A stretch of 6,881 nt of DNA. Source: Eggerthella sp. CAG:368 (GTDB taxonomy: Bacteria > Actinomycetota > Coriobacteriia > Coriobacteriales > Eggerthellaceae). The position numbers were made by a program, and so were the translations under genes. The DNA lies in assembly GCA_000434775.1 (NCBI GenBank), contig FR895466.1, positions 42,974 to 49,854 of the forward strand, in the 5' to 3' direction. The notes under the pieces are model-generated. The model made no database searches. It worked only from the letters and a program-made list of their open reading frames with translations, and had not been told where the DNA came from. How positions within the stretch are numbered: position 1 is the stretch's first letter; each line of letters starts with the position of its first letter. Below, piece by piece: positions 5,503 to 6,881 of the stretch.

Positions 5503-5729
5503 TCATCCTCGAAGAGCATGAGCTGGTACTGAGGACGGTCGCTCGTCGTTCCTGACATGGTGGCGTCCTCGTACTCCTTGACTATGCGGTAGCCGTGCGC
5601 CTCGGCGAATGCCTGCGCCTGCTCCCTTTGCTGGTCGATGGAGGCCTCGTTCTGGCTGTGCGACGAGAAGCGGTAGTAGGCTATGGCGATGTTGTTGTCG
5701 TTCTGCTTGAACTTATTCTGCCTTGCCAT
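5493..5729 (-). pseudogene. Serine recombinase, N-terminal catalytic remnant
   Basis: A 78-codon frame. IAIAYYRFSSHSQNEASIDQ carries the serine recombinase signature Y-x-R-x-S, with S22 (counting from MARQ) as the expected nucleophile. AFAEAHGYRIVKEYEDATMS then GTTSDRPQYQLML is the usual 'D..SGT..DRP.F..ML' stretch near residue 60-70. The frame stops right after, at 5495-5493. The rest of the catalytic domain, the recombinase domain and the zinc ribbon are missing, so it cannot recombine DNA. The ATG at 5729 shares its A with the TGA of the upstream nuclease gene (TGATG), indicating translational coupling; an in-frame GTG at 5732 is an alternative start. Base use is GC-rich (35 of 60 in 5641-5700, against 20 of 60 in the veg stretch 4861-4920), which suggests transfer from another genome. 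Confidence 0.85.
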
Positions 5730-6496
5730 CACTGCACGCCGTAGCCTATTACTTCCGTCTCAACTTCGGCAATCACGTCTTCAGGTATATCATCAACGGC
5801 AATTCGACAAGCCTCATTGAGACGCGGATTATAAATGCCCAAATACTTCATGTCTTGGAATTCTGGGTGAATTGAATGAAGCCCCATGCGCCAGTACATG
5901 AGCAACTGAAGCGTATGTTCCTTTTTCACAGGCATCTTCGACACCTTGAAATCCCAGAGAGTATCCGAAGTTGTGAAATCACCGTCTCCCGCGCTTACGG
6001 TATCTGTATACCCACCATCAAACGTAAATCCATCGAGTACCTTTGGCCCATAGGCGTCAAGGAAATGAAGTGAACGTTCTACCATCGTTTTTGCGTTCTG
6101 AATTGTCGGCTTATCAGGATTGATTTTATCAACCGGCCTATAGCCCATGACTCCGGCACGGAAACAGACATAGAATCCTGACAGCTTCAAGGCATTCGTA
6201 AGGGAACCATCGTCAAGGCCCTTAATACCCGCCATTAGCTTCGAAGCCTTAGTATCCTCCCCTATAAGTTGTGCTCCCATCATCGAAATCTTGAAAGCAT
6301 CTTCTGTAGATGCCCCTGACATGAAACGGGTCATATAATCAACCGCCAAGCCCATTAGGCTTGCATGAACATTCTCCTCCGGATTCAATACCTCTGCGCC
6401 TTCACCTAAAGACTCCCGCTTGAACTCCTTTGGCTTGATATAATCGCCCCTTGGCTGTTTTACTTGCTTAATACGTTGTGTTGCAGAACATCCCAT
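5729..6496 (-). CDS. PD-(D/E)XK nuclease-like protein of an integrative element
   Basis: A 255-aa protein of unknown role. Residues 170-185 read GDGDFTTSDTLWDFKV: an aspartate (D173) followed by D182-x-K184, the core of the PD-(D/E)XK fold. It is followed by HTLQLLMYWRMGLHS, where Q197 and Y201 fit the 'QL..Y' helix of RecB/Cas4-like nucleases. MKYLGIYNPRLNEACRI is the expected following strand. Near the N-terminus, LNPEENVHASLMGLAVDYM (37-55) could supply the motif I glutamate. The few cysteines do not form a Cas4-type cluster. The start at 6496 is set by AGGAGGA 6 nt upstream; the frame stays open to a TTG at 6661, so up to 55 more residues are possible. The stop overlaps the recombinase start. 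It appears intact while its partner is broken. DNA cleavage or end processing is inference. Confidence 0.65.
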   Translation of the reverse strand: MGCSATQRIKQVKQPRGDYIKPKEFKRESLGEGAEVLNPEENVHASLMGLAVDYMTRFMSGASTEDAFKISMMGAQLIGEDTKASKLMAGIKGLDDGSLTNALKLSGFYVCFRAGVMGYRPVDKINPDKPTIQNAKTMVERSLHFLDAYGPKVLDGFTFDGGYTDTVSAGDGDFTTSDTLWDFKVSKMPVKKEHTLQLLMYWRMGLHSIHPEFQDMKYLGIYNPRLNEACRIAVDDIPEDVIAEVETEVIGYGVQ

Positions 6497-6595
6497 GCTT
6501 AATCCTCCTGATTCACGTTTCTTAAACTCGCGCTCACTGTCCGTGAGCGATATCGACACGGACACGCGCTTCTCTTTCTTGTTACCGTCTTCCAT
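6497..6595 (-). pseudogene. Possible ribbon-helix-helix protein remnant, in frame with the nuclease
   Basis: From the ATG at 6595 the frame reads MEDGNKKEKRVSVSISLTDS then EREFKKRESGGLS and runs directly into the nuclease start without a stop. The basic head, a short beta-like RVSVSISLT, a D/E-rich helix start and 'SGLSM' resemble the first half of ribbon-helix-helix proteins (MobC-type mobilisation accessory factors or antitoxins), but the second helix is missing. It may be a remnant, a leader peptide, or a true N-terminal extension of the nuclease. No ribosome binding site is apparent. Confidence 0.3.
6503..6509 (-). promoter_or_regulatory. Strong Shine-Dalgarno deciding the nuclease start
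   Basis: AGGAGGA on the - strand lies 6 nt before the ATG at 6496-6494, the best ribosome binding site in the window. The in-frame starts further upstream (ATG 6595, ATG 6622, TTG 6661) have none that I can see. Confidence 0.8.
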
Positions 6596-6881
6596 GGGAA
6601 CCGCCAGACATAAATCGCTCATATATGAATCTGTTATGCCATGGAATGACTCTAAGTGCAATAATTCTTATGTAAGTCTTAGTAATACTGGCTCTCGTTA
6701 TCGTGTTTGTGCTCGTCGGCCTCGTCGTTCAGCCGGTCCTTCTCGTTCTCCATATGCGGAGCTTCGTCAGTCGTTGTTTCACCTGTGACGCTTGGCCTGT
6801 ATCGCCTCGCGCTCGGCTCTTATTCCCGGCAGTAACCCCGCATCAGAGGCGGGATGGGTGCTGAGCCTTATTCTCTATGTC
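6596..6881. other. Stretch of about 285 bp without a clear gene
   Basis: No complete gene is recognisable. On the - strand a frame is open from 6819 to the TAA at 6681-6679, with an ATG at 6753 giving 24 residues (MENEKDRLNDEADEHKHDNE then SQYY). It is rich in charged residues and in G/C-ending codons like the recombinase, so it may be the tail of a lost gene of the same element. No ribosome binding site precedes the ATG. Minor inverted repeats are CGCTCAC/GTGAGCG at 6531-6549, just outside this stretch, and CCCGC/GCGGG at 6837-6853. Confidence 0.4.

Noticed and set aside
5729..6496. Nuclease-like protein as a Cas4 of a CRISPR system
   Set aside because: No cysteine cluster of the Cas4 type, no repeat-spacer array and no other cas gene in the window.
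5372..6602. 12-nt direct repeat TCCATGGGAACC at 5372-5383 and 6591-6602 as possible attachment repeats
   Set aside because: A 12-mer pair is expected about once by chance in a window this size, and both copies lie inside the element rather than at its edges.
6495..6788. 97-aa + strand frame near the window end
   Set aside because: It is antisense to the nuclease leader segment, has no ribosome binding site and has low-complexity Ser/Arg composition.
1..6881. tRNA, rRNA or CRISPR array
   Set aside because: No cloverleaf-like stretch with a recognisable TPsiC arm and no regularly spaced repeats were seen on either strand.

Overview
The window has two parts. Positions 1 to about 5253 are chromosomal housekeeping DNA, all on the + strand. 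Positions about 5254 to 6881 are accessory DNA, mostly on the - strand. The order rsmI - metG - tatD - (flavoprotein) - rsmA - veg is the cluster known from Bacillus (yabC-metS-yabD-rnmV-ksgA-veg) and, in part, from actinobacteria (metG-tatD-rpfB-ksgA-ispE). A Veg protein combined with an actinobacterial-style tatD-X-rsmA order, in moderately AT-rich T-ending codons, suggests a low-GC member of the Coriobacteriia (Atopobium/Lancefieldella/Olsenella-like). That assignment is inference.

Core region: the 3' end of rsmI (16S rRNA ribose methyltransferase) is followed by a short intergenic region with an extended -10 promoter and two hairpins. Next comes a tight operon: metG (methionyl-tRNA synthetase), tatD (metal-dependent DNase, 6-bp gap), a flavoprotein with an iron-sulfur type cysteine motif (16-bp overlap with tatD) and rsmA/ksgA (16S rRNA dimethyladenosine transferase, ATGA overlap). 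A 195-bp gap holds one or two extended -10 promoters for veg, which ends at a textbook UUCG-loop terminator. The common theme is translation: rRNA methylation and tRNA charging, plus DNA repair and redox.

Accessory region: starting within about 20 bp of the veg terminator are two out-of-frame remnants of a large serine recombinase (its N-terminal catalytic start and extreme C-terminus, with the middle deleted). Upstream of it, and overlapping its start codon by one base, is an apparently intact 255-aa protein with a PD-(D/E)XK nuclease signature. An in-frame stretch upstream of that nuclease looks like the start of a ribbon-helix-helix protein. The last ~280 bp hold only short open stretches. 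The region appears to be a decayed integrative element inserted downstream of veg, where ispE is often found.

The points most worth a second look are the nuclease-recombinase pair, the likely element edge against the veg terminator, a perfect 13-bp inverted repeat inside rsmI, and two further long inverted repeats inside tatD.
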